The notes under the pieces are model-generated. The model ran no database searches, was not told the origin of the DNA, and saw nothing but the letters and a program-made list of their open reading frames with translations. DNA of 64,000 nt, taken from assembly GCA_963576735.1 (NCBI GenBank), contig OY755177.1, forward strand, positions 3,224,001 through 3,288,000, in the 5' to 3' direction. The translations under genes and the position numbers were made by a program. Origin of the DNA: Bedellia somnulentella. Its lineage: Eukaryota; Arthropoda; Insecta; Lepidoptera; Bedelliidae. Positions 41,717-52,644 of this stretch are shown here, in pieces. The stretch's first letter is position 1. Each line of letters starts with the position of its first letter.

Positions 41717-42325
41717 GTGTAGTGTTGGCTTAGAATCGCAATAACCTGTCCTTCTGCGGGTCTCGTAAGGGCCGACTTAGGCATTTGAGGGGATTTCAGG
41801 TGATTGTGAAGGATGTGGCTAGAGCCCCATCACCAAACATTCTTTTTTTTACTACCCGTATCTTATCCACACTCGTTTCTAAAAAAGTGATAGCTCAATG
41901 GGTAGAACACCGGTTAACGTGCAAGCGACTAGTGTTCAAATCCCGGGTCGGGCCTACACCAATTTGTCTTTTCTAAAGACATATGTGTGGTTAATTTATC
42001 ATGGTTGTTAACGGTGAGGGAAAACATCGTGAGGAAACCCACATGACTGAGTTGTACTTAGTCATGTGACAGTGTATTCGTACAAAACGGCGATAGTCCT
42101 GCCCTCTATCACGTGAGTACACTGTCCATGCAAAACGTGGGTACTCTGAACACCAGGTGACAAAGTCACGTGATGTCAGAAGTATTAGTATCTCTGCCAA
42201 CCCCTTCGGGGATATTTGGCGTGAACGTTTATGTTATGTAAGTTTCTAAAAATAGCCGAAGAATTTCTTGTTCTGAAGCTCTGGCAACCCCATCTTGAGG
42301 TTTATAGCCGTGGTTATAGTTATGT
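41717..42325 (+). mobile_element. F1 retroposon split by an F2 SINE
   Basis: Left part 41717-41885 (GTGTAGTGTTGGCTTAGAAT ... ACACTCGTTTCTAAAAA), right part 42242-42325 (GTTTCTAAAAATAGCCGAAG ... GAGGTTTATAGCCGTGG). Confidence 0.85.
41886..42241 (+). mobile_element. F2 SINE inserted in F1, 11-bp target duplication
   Basis: AGTGATAGCTCAATGGGTAG head to CCCCTTCGGGGATATTTGGC and a short TTATG tail, flanked by GTTTCTAAAAA (41875-41885; 42242-42252). Confidence 0.9.
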
Positions 42326-42362
42326 TTGCAACAAACTAATTTTTATCACAGATGAAACCTTT

Positions 42363-42430
42363 ATAAGGTCGATAGTCTCTGCCTACCCCTATGGAAACTT
42401 ACGGCTCACGTCATATGTATGTATGTACGT
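42363..42430 (+). mobile_element. L3 LINE extreme 3' end
   Basis: AAGGTCGATAGTCTCTGCCT then ACCCCTATGGAAACTTACGG-CTCACGTC and (TATG)n; only the last ~45 bp of L3. Confidence 0.6.
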
Positions 42431-42439
42431 ACGAAACCT

Positions 42440-43095
42440 CTATATTACATTTGTTGTATGTTCAAGACTCTCAACTATTTTCCAAATAACCTTGATATTG
42501 ACTTGTCAAAAGCACTTCATCCACTAGTAGTTAATTATTGATTTTGTTTTGACACGCGCCTTCCATAACTATCTAGATTTTTGAAGTGTATGTATCTGAA
42601 CGGACTATATATAGTATAGACTATATATAGTCTTCTTCTTAAGTTTTTGTAAAAAAAAACTAATTTGCAAAAAAAAGTAGATAAAAAAAAATATAATGAT
42701 CATACTCGAGTTATAATCAAGAGTCTCGGTTCGAGAAAACAAAATGAAAACTGAGAAATTACGCAACGATTTCATATGATTTTTTCAAACTTTGGTGTAA
42801 TTAATTAATGTTTTTTCATATTATTATTTTTAACGAGCCTCTTATAGACCACTCAACCTTGCTGGTTGTCACGCACACTGTATTTATGAGGGGAGCAATA
42901 GCTTAGCCAAAGTAGGATCAATTAACTGAATTTAATCCCAAGTTTTTGTATGATCTTTTAAAAAGGCAGAAGTATTTTTTTTAATAAATATGAACTAATC
43001 AAATCGTTTATAATTGCTTATTTGGTGAGTTGTTGTTGAGATCAATACATTTTTCTTCTTCGGTTGTTCTAAACATTAAAACTTTGAATTCTAGA
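42440..43095. other. unassigned; twin 12-bp palindromes
   Basis: ACTATATATAGT occurs at 42604-42615 and 42620-42631, separated by ATAG. Otherwise AT-rich sequence with no gene. Confidence 0.45.
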
Positions 43096-43110
43096 CTATA
43101 ATATATGTAA

Positions 43111-43351
43111 GTATTATGCCGTGTAGTGTCGGCTTAGAATAACACTACCCCTTTCTACCCGTGGGTGATCGTAAGAGGTGACTAAGGGTATAGGGGTTTT
43201 TTGAGTGGTTTTGAGACCCGTCACCAAAAACGTTTATTATTACCATATTTACCCCAATCAACTTCCAAAAGTGGCTAAGGAATTTTTCATTCCAAAGCTC
43301 TGGCTATCCCGTTAAGGGATTTATAGCCGTGAGTATATGTATGTATGTATG
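43111..43351 (+). mobile_element. F1 retroposon, subfamily b, 12-bp target duplication
   Basis: GCCGTGTAGTGTCGGCTTAG, stem CCCTT with AAGGG, GGGATTTATAGCCGTGAGTA. Flanks TAATATATGTAA (43099-43110; 43352-43363). Confidence 0.85.
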
Positions 43352-43365
43352 TAATATATGTAAAC

Positions 43366-43530
43366 AATTCTGATATCTCAGTGGGAACCACAGCGCTTAT
43401 AGTGCAAGAGGCGTTAGGTTTGATTGAATACATCAACGTGTATTTTTTTACTAAATATGTGTGGTTAATTTATGAAATTTCTTAACCGTAAGGGAAAACA
43501 TGGTTAAGATCCTGTCATGACTGAGATGTA
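43366..43530 (+). mobile_element. F2-related SINE, diverged head variant
   Basis: TGATATCTCAGTGGGAACC (A-box-like), TAGGTTTGATTGAATAC (weak B box), TATGTGTGGTTAATTTATGA, and GTAAGGGAAAACATGG. 3' truncated. Confidence 0.55.
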
Positions 43531-43790
43531 TTACATACATACATATACTCACGGCTATAAATCCCTAGGCGGGGTAGCCAGAGCTAAGGAATAAGAAATT
43601 CCTTATCCACTTTTGGAAGTTGCGTGGGGAAAAAGATGTTAAAATAAAGGTTGTTGGTTATGGGTCTCCAACCGCATCGCCCAAAACTCTCTTAACAGCG
43701 CCAATACCGTTAGTCGCCTTTTACGTACACCCACCGGAAGAAATGGGGTAGTGCTATTCTAAGCCAACACTACACTGCAAAAATAATATA
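43531..43790 (-). mobile_element. F1 retroposon, full length
   Basis: ACATACATACATATACTCAC tail to AAGCCAACACTACACTGCAA. The hairpin loop differs (CCCTAGGCGGGG). Confidence 0.85.
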
Positions 43791-43987
43791 TACATATGAA
43801 AAAAATCCAATTAAAATCTAAATGTATAAAATCTTATACGTCACACTCAGATATTCTTTTACATACACATGTATGTATGTAGAATAGGTCGTTTTAACAA
43901 AAAACAAGATGGCCTATTTTAGTTAAAAATTAAAACTTTTAAGGACTTAAATCAATATTTTAGTTATTGGCCTACGTTTTACTCGCC

Positions 43988-44114
43988 TTAAGTAATCTAT
44001 ACTTATAATAAATCTGTAGAGAGGTCAATTCTGTACATGAAATATATTTTTAAAATAACTATCAGGTGGTGATTAGGGATCGATACTGATGCCAAAAATG
44101 GAATCAGTAAAATT

Positions 44115-44172
<58 letters not shown>

Positions 44173-44996
44173 GGTTTGTATGTTCCTTATGGAAACAAAA
44201 ACTACTCGACGGATTTTAACGAAACTTGGTACAATTATTCTTCATACTCCTGCGCAGGTTTTTGTATACTTTCCAGCAGAGAAGTAAAGGGGAATTTTGG
44301 GAAATTTGGGGAAAACGGGAGAAGTTACTCCATTTTTTAAGCTTCCGTCGCGTGTGCAGCCTTAATGGTTAAACTTACATAGAAATCATGTGTGGCGGAA
44401 ATATTCTTCATAAAATTATCTAAAAAAAAATCCTCAACAGTATATGTCTATCTTTTACGGTTGACTCACAATAACACGTGTAATTCCTGATAGCTTAGCA
44501 GTTCGGAACATCCTGATTATATTTGTTTGCTCTTACGTTTGTAAACCTCTCACTCATCCGTAATTTAAAAAAGGTAACATTATTACCTATTCAATAAAAA
44601 AAAGAATCATAGAAATCGGTAGACAAACACCGAAATTATACATAAAATAAACCATCGCGCCCGTGATCGAAACCAAATCTTTACTAATTTACATATAACA
44701 TACTAGATGGCGCCAGTAGTTGCATCCTACATAACGTAATGATTTATTTTTTAGATTGTTATAAATACTTCATGGCGTTTTATTCCAAAATTTGCTATTA
44801 AACGGAAATACTGAACCGTTCATTTAAGCGCATTCAAAATCACCAAACTACACTGTTAAGGGAGTGCTATAAATTTAATAAATTGAAATAATTTTGCGCT
44901 GAATTTCACAATGCTTGAGCAGTGACTGAAGAAAGAAACCTCAGATATTTAAAAAACAACGCTACCCGTGCGAAGCTGGGACGATCCACTAGTACT
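43988..44996 (+). mobile_element. ~1-kb repeat with (TCTG)n array
   Basis: Starts near ATACTTATAATAAATCTGTA-GAGAGG, has (GTCT)n at ~44117-44172, then GGATTTTAACGAAACTTGGT and GCTTCCGTCGCGTGTGCAGC, and ends CTACCCGTGCGAAGCTGGGA-CGATCCACTAGT. I recognise the head, array and end as a common lepidopteran repeat but give no class. The cysteine/serine frame over the array is a microsatellite artefact. Confidence 0.65.
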
Positions 44997-45154
44997 TAAT
45001 AAATTCTAAAAGTTTACTCTTTAAGAAGAAAACAATAATTTGGATCCGCATCTCTTTCAACTCCATTACAAAATATATTCGAGTTGCATTCTACACTTCG
45101 AAGGACAAACAAAAGTTACTAAAATGTAATATGTATGCAATGGGATGTATTATG

Positions 45155-45300
45155 TCTTGTATATTCGTACAAACTGACGATAGTCATGACCTGCCCTATA
45201 TTACTTGACTGCACTGTTCGAGCAAAACGTGAGTACTCTGAACACCACGTGACCAAAAAGATCACGTTGTGTTCTGGTTTGTCAGCACTTCTAGGCTGTT
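45155..45300 (+). mobile_element. F2 SINE body fragment
   Basis: TATTCGTACAAACTGACGAT, GAGCAAAACGTGAGTACTCT-GAACACC, and ATCACGTTGTGTTCTGG. Head and tail missing. Confidence 0.65.
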
Positions 45301-45365
45301 ATTTTTATGTAAAACCTAACCCTACTTAAATTGTAAATTTTAATATTTTGTAACAATAACATTTA

Positions 45366-45611
45366 TACATACATGTACTCACGGCTATAAATCCCTAGAA
45401 GGGGTAGCCAGAGCTAACGAATTAGAAATTCCTCAGCCACTTTTGGAAGTTGCGTGGGGAAAAGATGGTAAAATAAAAGTTGTTGGTGATGGGTCTCCAA
45501 CCGCATCGCCCAAAAATCCCTTAAAAAGCCCCAATAGCGTCAATCGCCTCTTACGTACACCCACCGGAAGAAAATGGGTAGTGCTATTCTAAGCCGACAC
45601 TACACAGCAAA
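45366..45611 (-). mobile_element. F1 retroposon, full length
   Basis: Clear from ATACATACATGTACTCACGG to GCCGACACTACACAGCAAAC. A possible 8-bp duplication AACAATAA lies on both sides (45344-45351; ~45611-45619). Confidence 0.85.
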
Positions 45612-45785
45612 CAACAATAAGAACAATTAATTCATCTTAAACTTTTGGTATGTAAAATTTAGGACAAAAGAACAGCAGAATTAGATTTTATGAGAAAAAC
45701 TTGAATATTAATCTAGTTTCTCAGTAATGTATCATTGTAAAATATAAACACATTTCTTATCTCATAATTTAAATCTTTTTATTCA

Positions 45786-45862
45786 TGAAAACCTTATGTG
45801 GTTCGAATCCCGCCTGTGTCGAACTTTTTCTTTCCTTTATTTATTCTTTATTTATTACGTTT
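45786..45862 (+). mobile_element. tRNA-derived SINE 3' portion with CTTTATTTATT tail
   Basis: TGTGGTTCGAATCCCGCC is a perfect B box (GGTTCGAATCC), followed by TTTCTTTCCTTTATTTATTC. The same tail occurs at 60.78-60.91 kb (both orientations) and 63.60 kb. No A box is seen upstream. Confidence 0.55.
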
Positions 45863-45864
45863 CT

Positions 45865-46180
45865 TATCTCCATAAAAATATAAACTCAACTACCCAAATC
45901 AGGACCACAGCTTAAAGAAGTATGTATGCTCTAATAAAGAAACGAGAAATGTCTTTCTAAGCTACTATGATGCTAATATTATTATATTCTTAACACACAA
46001 ACATGGACGATACGCAAATAAAATTCATATTTAAAAAAATCGTGAATATCCTCTTATGAGATTAAAAGAAATATCAATACTGGTTTTATATCGTACCTAA
46101 ATTTTTGGTATAGGGTCAATAAAGTTCATCCGTTCGTCTGATTAGATATTGATCAGTGAGCGTGGGTTGGTTTATCTGAC
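45865..46180. other. unassigned sequence
   Basis: No gene or repeat recognised. Confidence 0.4.
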
Positions 46181-46191
46181 ACTTTTAGAAT

Positions 46192-46431
46192 CCGTGTAGT
46201 GTCGGCTTAGAATAGCATAACCCCGTTTCTACCGATTCGTGTACGTGAAAGGCGACTAACGGTATTGGGGCTTTTAAGGGATTTTTGGGCGATTCATTTG
46301 GAGACCCATCTCCAACAATCTTTACTTTATCATCTTTTCCCCACTAAATTTTCCAAAAGTGGCTGAGAAATTTCTAATTAGTTAGCTCTGGCTGCCCCTT
46401 CTAGGGATTTATAGCCGTGAGTATATGTATG
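46192..46431 (+). mobile_element. F1 retroposon, subfamily a, 9-bp target duplication
   Basis: CGTGTAGTGTCGGCTTAGAA; CCGTT and AACGG stem intact; ends GCCGTGAGTATATGTATG. Flanks TTTTAGAAT (46183-46191; 46432-46440). Confidence 0.9.
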
Positions 46432-46444
46432 TTTTAGAATTAGA

Positions 46445-47390
46445 AATAGGATCGCAGGATATTTTATTTTTAAATCTTTGTTAAATACTTCATATCCGCT
46501 TTGTGCATTAAATCATCATTTTCTGCACATATTCGTAGTAATTACTAGAAAAGTCCTCTGATATCATATGAAGTCACTTAAACCAAATAAATAATGCATT
46601 AAAAATATAGGTCTGTACCAATTAATGCAAATAACCTTATTTTATTCCAATACAAAGCTGGCAACCACTGTCATTGCTTTCCGTGACATGTTGCTTCAAA
46701 TTAAAATAGGCATATTAGACTTTACGTCGTTTTGACAAGGCTTGAATTTGCTTGTCAAATTTCACGCATGCGTATTGACGTTACCGCAGTGCGCGGCGCC
46801 CTAAAGCCTGAGTGAGCTAAATAGGTTCTTCCTATTGAATCATTTAGGAAATGAGCGAAGAAATAATGCATATTTCATTTCATGTATGCATTTTTCTTAT
46901 CTTGAATAATTTTGCACATCTGGTTTTATGTTTTTTTTAAAGATTATTATCGGTTTCAATTTGTCATTCCTCAATTGTACGTTTTGCTACGTTATGTAAG
47001 CATTTTGGGTTCAGTTCCCAAGGCTTAAACTTAAAAATAGATTTGTAAAACGTTCCAAACTAGTTAGTAAATTGCTAAATGAACTACTTCATGATCTGAA
47101 AATAAAAATATATGATATATTTCGGAGGAAAACACCAAACTTTCGGTCTTGGCTACTATAACAGTAGTAGTCGTTAATGTCTGCCAACTTGGAATCATTG
47201 GCTTAGTAATTTGGTTCAAGCTAGATTCAAGCCCCTTAGACGCGCCATATGTGAACTGAGATGGTTTAAAGTAATCTGAAACTATAAAATACTTATATTA
47301 AAACAATACTGCTATTTAGATTTTGTTTCCTTCGCTGTTAATACTCGTATTGGCATATCTATTCCAATGCATACCTAGTATTTACAAGCT
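46445..47390. other. unassigned ~950 bp
   Basis: A GC-rich patch (TGACGTTACCGCAGTGCGCG at ~46777) stands out, without a match in the window. No coding frame. Confidence 0.4.
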
Positions 47391-47394
47391 AGTA

Positions 47395-47545
47395 CCAAGA
47401 GGGAAGCGTCCGTAGTCTTAAAAATAAAAGAGCATGTATGAAAATATTGATGAATGTGGACGAAGCTCGAAATTTTACCAGGATCGTAAATGGCGATCAA
47501 TAGTTTCTCCTACCCTCATGGGGACCCATGGTATGATTATATGTA
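47395..47545 (+). mobile_element. L3 LINE 3' fragment
   Basis: AAGCGTCCGTAGTCTTAAAA, AGAGCATGTATGAAAATATT-GATG, CAGGATCGTAAATGGCGATC and the hairpin ACCCTCATGGGGACCC. Confidence 0.75.
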
Positions 47546-47915
47546 CAAAAAAGGAATACACCGAAAGCGTGTGACTTTCCCATAAACCAATTGAAACCTG
47601 TGACGTAGTTAACCTCACATGAGGTCAATCCGATTGCGATGCAGTAAAGGTTTTCTACTAATTTGCTGATATCGTAATAATCACTGGTGGCGTGACTTTA
47701 CCGTTTTGTTGTCGCCATGAGAACTTATTTCACATTGATTTTTCGAATAGATTCTATGTTAATTAAAATAAAATTTCGTGGTAATATTTAGTGCTGCGCT
47801 GTTCATTTTGCAATTGGTTAATATACTAAATTGTTTCTTTTTCCTACATGCATTTTATTTTTTCAAATGCGATTTTGTTGTATTGGTTACCTTTATCCAA
47901 ACAACATAGCAATAA

Positions 47916-48164
47916 AATACATACATACATACCTACACGACCATAAATTCCAAAAGGGCCAGAGCTTCAGAGCTAGAATCTCTTCAGCCACATTTGGAAG
48001 TTGATAGGGGACAAGATAGTAAAAATAAAGTATCTTTGGTGATGGGTGTCCAACCGCATCGCCCAAAAACCATTTAAAAAGCCCCACACCCATAGTGACC
48101 TCTTACGACAGCCGTGGGTAGAAAGGTGTAGTGACATTCTAAGCCAGCACTACACGGCAAACTA
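47916..48164 (-). mobile_element. F1 retroposon, subfamily c
   Basis: Tail (CATA)n, CTTCAGCCACATTTGGAAGT, GATAGGGGACAAGATAG, GCCAGCACTACACGGCAAA. The inner hairpin is lost by a deletion (AATTCCAAAAGGGCC). ATAAAATA flanks it on both sides. Confidence 0.8.
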
Positions 48165-48254
48165 TAAAATATTCCGTAGTTATTTTACGGTAACGAAACA
48201 ACCATTTCTATGTCATATTATTTAAATAAGGTTTTACTATTATATAACGTTTAT

Positions 48255-48355
48255 GCATATCAATACAATCACATTCACATACATACACTCACATTCTCAC
48301 ATACACACTCACACATCATAACACACATTACACACACCACACACATTATCATTCA
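48255..48355 (+). repeat. CA-rich low-complexity sequence
   Basis: Imperfect (CA)n/(CATA)n from ~48265, followed downstream by ATAATAAATAAATAAATAAA at ~48513, possibly a LINE 3' tail. No coding value. Confidence 0.55.
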
Positions 48356-48954
48356 AGTATCATCAATTATCATTACTATTAAATTTTATTCTTTTCTCAA
48401 TTGTTTAGCATTTTTACATATTTTTTTTCTTTTTCTGTTGTTATTCATTTTGTCTTTAGATAGTTTAGTTTATTTTATTTTCTTTGAATTAATTGCTGTT
48501 GATGATCCTTATATAATAAATAAATAAATAAAAATATGTGATAAATAAAGACAAATTTTAACCATGCTTCAAGCACATATATAAACTCTGTCATTTGTGC
48601 TGGTCCTACTCAACCAACACAAATTCTTCAATGTGCATTGTAAAATAATGCTAATTTCCAAAATTTTGAAAATAATCATTCTACTATACTGCATAATAAT
48701 ATAAGTGTTTTGATACGGAAGTAAAAAAAAATGCGGTTTTCACAGTTTTATAATTTTTCAGATATTAAATTTGAGTAGAAGTATATAAGAGAAAACATGA
48801 TACTTTCAAATTGTAAACCAAGAAAACCGAATACAGATAGTAACTTTAAATTAATTCTAAAAATAAAATTATAGAATAAATGTAATGTACGTATCACAGT
48901 AACCTCCGGATAAGCTTCTTGAGAATGAGACTGATAATTAAACTAGTATTATCT

Positions 48955-49550
48955 AAGATTTTCACGATTGCACATTATAATTCGGTATGCAAAGTTTTAC
49001 TAAAGTGATGCTGATTACAAAACCATTTCGAGATATTATGGTTATAAACAATATTTTCTTGAAATTATATCAATTGAAGCTAAGATGACTGTTATTTTAT
49101 CAAAAAACTGTAACAGTGTTTGACCTTCAATGTTGTTTCAAAGACATACGGTTTTGCAGTTTATTAATAAAATATAGAAAATCATAGGTTTGTTTAGGAT
49201 AATATCGTAATAATTTCATTTGACATCACAAATTCGTGATATGTTTTGCAACCAGCAACATTTTTATAAAACATTTTGCTTCATTTGCATGTCGCTACGT
49301 GATTTTATCAATCAATGACGTCATTAAGGACAAAAGTTGAACAATCTTTAAAAAATCATAACTTAACAATTACTCATTTTAAATGGAAAATATTCATATT
49401 AGTCTTTTATTTACGTGTTTACTATTGAATAAAAATATTTAATAAATACCAAAAAAAAACTTTGCATACCGAATTGAAACAACTATTGATTTTCGGATAT
49501 GTTATCGCGCGATTAAAATATCCGAAAATCAATAGTTGTTTCAATTATGA
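48955..49550. mobile_element. Penelope-terminus palindrome with nested MITE
   Basis: AAGATTTTCACGATTGCACA-TTATAATT is followed after the MITE by GAAACAACTATTGATTTTCG, then inverted CCGAAAATCAATAGTTGTTT-C. Same sequence as the outer ends of the 26.5-29.5 kb Penelope unit, with the body absent. Confidence 0.8.
48983..49471. mobile_element. 489-bp MITE, AATT target duplication
   Basis: Termini CGGTATGCAAAGTTTT and AAACTTTGCATACCG. AATT at 48979-48982 and 49472-49475; removing one copy restores TTATAATTGAAAC. There is no transposase, so it is moved in trans. Confidence 0.85.
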
Positions 49551-50078
49551 TAATTAAACTGTTTCTAACTTGGTGATTTGTGGCTTAATAATGTGTATTT
49601 CAATTTGAAAAGAGCTATTTTGCTTCTAGAGCTACTATAGAAGTTATTCTGTTTCAAATAATTAAGTATTAATTAAGATAAGTAAGTAATGTGTAAGGTG
49701 AGTAATGTGCTTAAAAATCCATGAATAAAAGTTGCTTATTTCACTATTTGCTTTATATTTTAGGAATAATATCTTTAGATGGTTTAGTTTTTGTAAGTAA
49801 TTGCGGTTTTAAATCTACAAAGCTTCTCCCTTTTATCACTCAGTAGAATTAGAGACTTAATAAAATTTTTCATTACAGCAAAAGGTTTATCCAAAATTAT
49901 ATATATTCGTTTTTTTTGGAAATAAAGCTACAGCACAGATAGCCAGGTAGTCAATTTATACTATTTCCCAGCCAGTTTTATCGCTACGAGTAATGATAGG
50001 TTCAACTGCCTATAAAGCTTGTAAGGTAGCTGTCGTTTTAGCTCAGACGCAAGTAAAAGTTATCTCATTCTATATATA

Positions 50079-51193
50079 TGTCGCAGCCAAATGGATAAAT
50101 CAGCCAGCTGACAAAGCAGCTAGCCCCTTAATTAAACGCCGGCTTCTAGTAAAGGGCTAAACTTCAGTCAGCCATTAAGTTGAACACAACGTCCAACCAC
50201 TTGGCTGAACGTTATATCGCCGTCTGGTTATCTAGGGTGACTATGAGATTTTATGCAGCATGAAAATAAAAACTAGTAACTTTAAATAATAACATGTAAT
50301 AATTTAAAAAAAAAATCAAAGAGTGCGCTACAAAAATGTGGGTAGGTATTTAAAAAGGCATCTAAAAAATTAATTCGCATCAAACTTCAAAACAATATTT
50401 GGCTTAGGTACTTCTTATGGCAGCAATACTTTAAATTAAATGGCACAAAGCTTTGGAACACTAGCTAAAAGTAGTGTCATACCACACAAGTTAAATTTGG
50501 CTCAACATTTTTTTAAGTCCTCAATCGCAATTCATGTAACTTCAATATTATTATCATTTTAGCTTTCAGTTTCATTCTGTATGATTTCTATACCGAATGG
50601 CTCTGATTCAGAATATAAGCCAGGATTTGTTTCAAATTGATTAGCAACAGAAATATGTGTATTAATATGCTTAGGCCCTAGGTATAATACGCATCATGGG
50701 ATCATTGGGGGATTTTCTTTTTAATATTAAATGCTCTTCATTCCCAACCACCATGACATCATACTTGTGCATCCAATAATATTCCATTGCAGACTTTTTT
50801 TGGTTGTTATTCATGGTCACCCTAGCATTTTGTATATAATTCATAACCTCCAAAACTTTCCAAATTGTCGCAAAAACTGCTATTATCCAGCTAGTGCTGG
50901 TGTATTTATTGAAATTTCCATGTATGTACCCTTTTTCAACAGTTATTCTATTAAATTTAACAAAAAATAAATGTTAAATGAAAATTTAAATGTTTAATAA
51001 CTAAATTCAAATCACCCGCCTGACGTAACGTCAGCCTAAACCAAGGGGCTAACTATTCAATCAGCCGGGTAATTGGACGTTCAATGACGACAATTAATTT
51101 TACAAGAGGTCTAGCCGTTTAACTAGGAGCCGGCGTTTAATTAAGCGGCTAGCTGCTTAATGAGCTGGCTGATTTAACCAGTTGGCTGCGACA
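50079..51193 (-). mobile_element. Ginger-like DNA transposon, copy A
   Basis: Termini TGTCGCAGCCAA and TTGGCTGCGACA with inverted similarity over ~100 bp (CGCCGGCTTCTAGT / ACTAGGAGCCGGCG), flanked by TATA (50075-50078; 51194-51197). TGTNR termini with a 4-bp duplication are reported for Ginger elements. The interior keeps a frame resembling the N-terminus of KRBA2-like integrases. Copy B at 54.5 kb is the same element in the opposite orientation. Confidence 0.7.
50671..50853 (-). pseudogene. KRBA2-like integrase N-terminal remnant
   Basis: Reads EVMNYIQNARVTMNNNQKKS, then AMEYYWMHKYDVMVVGNEEH and LILKRKSPNDPMMRIIPRA. The YYW-x-x-KYDV-x-VG-x-E-x-LI pattern resembles the conserved start of KRAB-A-domain-containing-2-like integrases, which are linked to Ginger transposons (memory). 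No integrase catalytic core follows; the element is too short. Copy B has the same frame with several stops. Confidence 0.4.
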
Positions 51194-51199
51194 TATACA

Positions 51200-51620
51200 T
51201 TACCAACAGAATGTAGGGGATAAGATAGATATAATACTCTTAATACTGAAGTTTTGATAACTTGTAATTATAAGTAATTTTTACTTAACGTTAGTAACCC
51301 TGAAAGAGAGACCACAAAAAATACTATTATCATTAATTTGTGTAAGCCCTATTTTGAATTAAACCAATTTGCCTTTGCATCAGAAGCAGTGTTAATTTTG
51401 TTCCTTTTATATTATTATTAAATAACATTAACCGATACCATTTCCAATACCATTACAATACAATTAAATTTATTTAATAATCCCAGTTCAAATTTGAATA
51501 CGTGCCAACCGAAGAGGTCTCAGTGACCCTTAATAGAATAATCGGGCCGTAGTTATTACCATACTAGCTTAATATGGATTGGTAGATATGAACGACGACT
51601 ACCAAGGTAGAAGCCGAGAC
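51200..51620. other. unassigned sequence
   Basis: AT-rich, no recognisable features. Confidence 0.4.
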
Positions 51621-51624
51621 TGGA

Positions 51625-52373
51625 GGGCAATTCTCGCAAGTTCGATATCATTACTATGATAGAAATTATATTAAGTGTTCAATATCGTGTGCAAAATATA
51701 ACAAAGTGAAATATATTTCTATTGATAGGTTAAAACTGTATTCTCGCACACGGTAGTAATTTTTCCTTAGACATTAAAGAATGAAGACCGAAATCAATGA
51801 TCTAAGCGAATGAATTGAATGAAAGGTCAGTTTAACTGTCATCTTAGTTATGAAAAGGTCTTCATATCTGTCAATATTTACATCTGTTTTGGTTTGTTTA
51901 AATTTTCCTTTAACTGGCATTTTGTCGGTAACTAGCAAAATCTGAATTCCCAATTGGACTATTCGGCAACCGGATTTAGTTTTTGAAAATCTATAATGCC
52001 AACATAATATTTTTTTTATAATTTAATAATATAATTAACGTTGATCCAAGTAGACATTATTTACAACTTCTATGACTATTTAATCTATGATCCATTTAAT
52101 ATTTTCACCTACATTTAAATTTTCTATCTATATTCAAATAAAATTTGAAAACAAAATGGCTACCATTCGCACGACATCTTCAAATATAATCATATCGTCT
52201 GATCCTGACCACCCGATATCATCTTTTGATATATATCATCATATCGACTGGTTTTGAATAGAAAATATAGATCGGATGAAGTGAGAATAGCTCAAGTCAA
52301 ATATCGATCGCAACTTATCACAAAAGTGATAAATATCGAAAGTGATGTAGTATCTACCGTGCGAGAATTGCCC
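51625..52373. mobile_element. ~750-bp TIR element (MITE-like)
   Basis: Termini GGGCAATTCTCGCA (51625-51638) and TGCGAGAATTGCCC (52360-52373). ATTCTCGCACACGG inside (~51741) repeats the terminal motif. No ORF, and the target duplication is not clear. Confidence 0.65.
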
Positions 52374-52443
52374 CCCCGAATGGCTTAAAGTTACTTACAA
52401 AATATCGAAATGGAATTTAATTTATATCCACAAACTCAATTTC

Positions 52444-52640
52444 AACCGTGATAGCTCAGTGGGTAAATCACTTCTTGTCGTGCAGACGATGAGGATGAAA
52501 ATCCCGGGACGGGCCTATAGCAAAGTCAAATTTGTGGTTAATTTATCATGATTGTAAACGGTGAGGGATAGGGGTAACGATAGGGGTATCACGTGAGAAC
52601 ACTGTCCCAGCAAAACGTGGATAGTATCGTAACTTGTAAC
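52444..52640 (+). mobile_element. F2 SINE, internally deleted
   Basis: CGTGATAGCTCAGTGGGTAA (A box), GATGAAAATCCCGGG (B box), TGTGGTTAATTTATCATGAT, GGTATCACGTGAGAACACTG. The 3' hairpin is missing. Confidence 0.75.
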
Positions 52641-52644
52641 ATGA

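Noticed and set aside
44089..44340. SVCLSVCL repeat protein
   Set aside because: Microsatellite (TCTG)n read in frame, inside a dispersed repeat.
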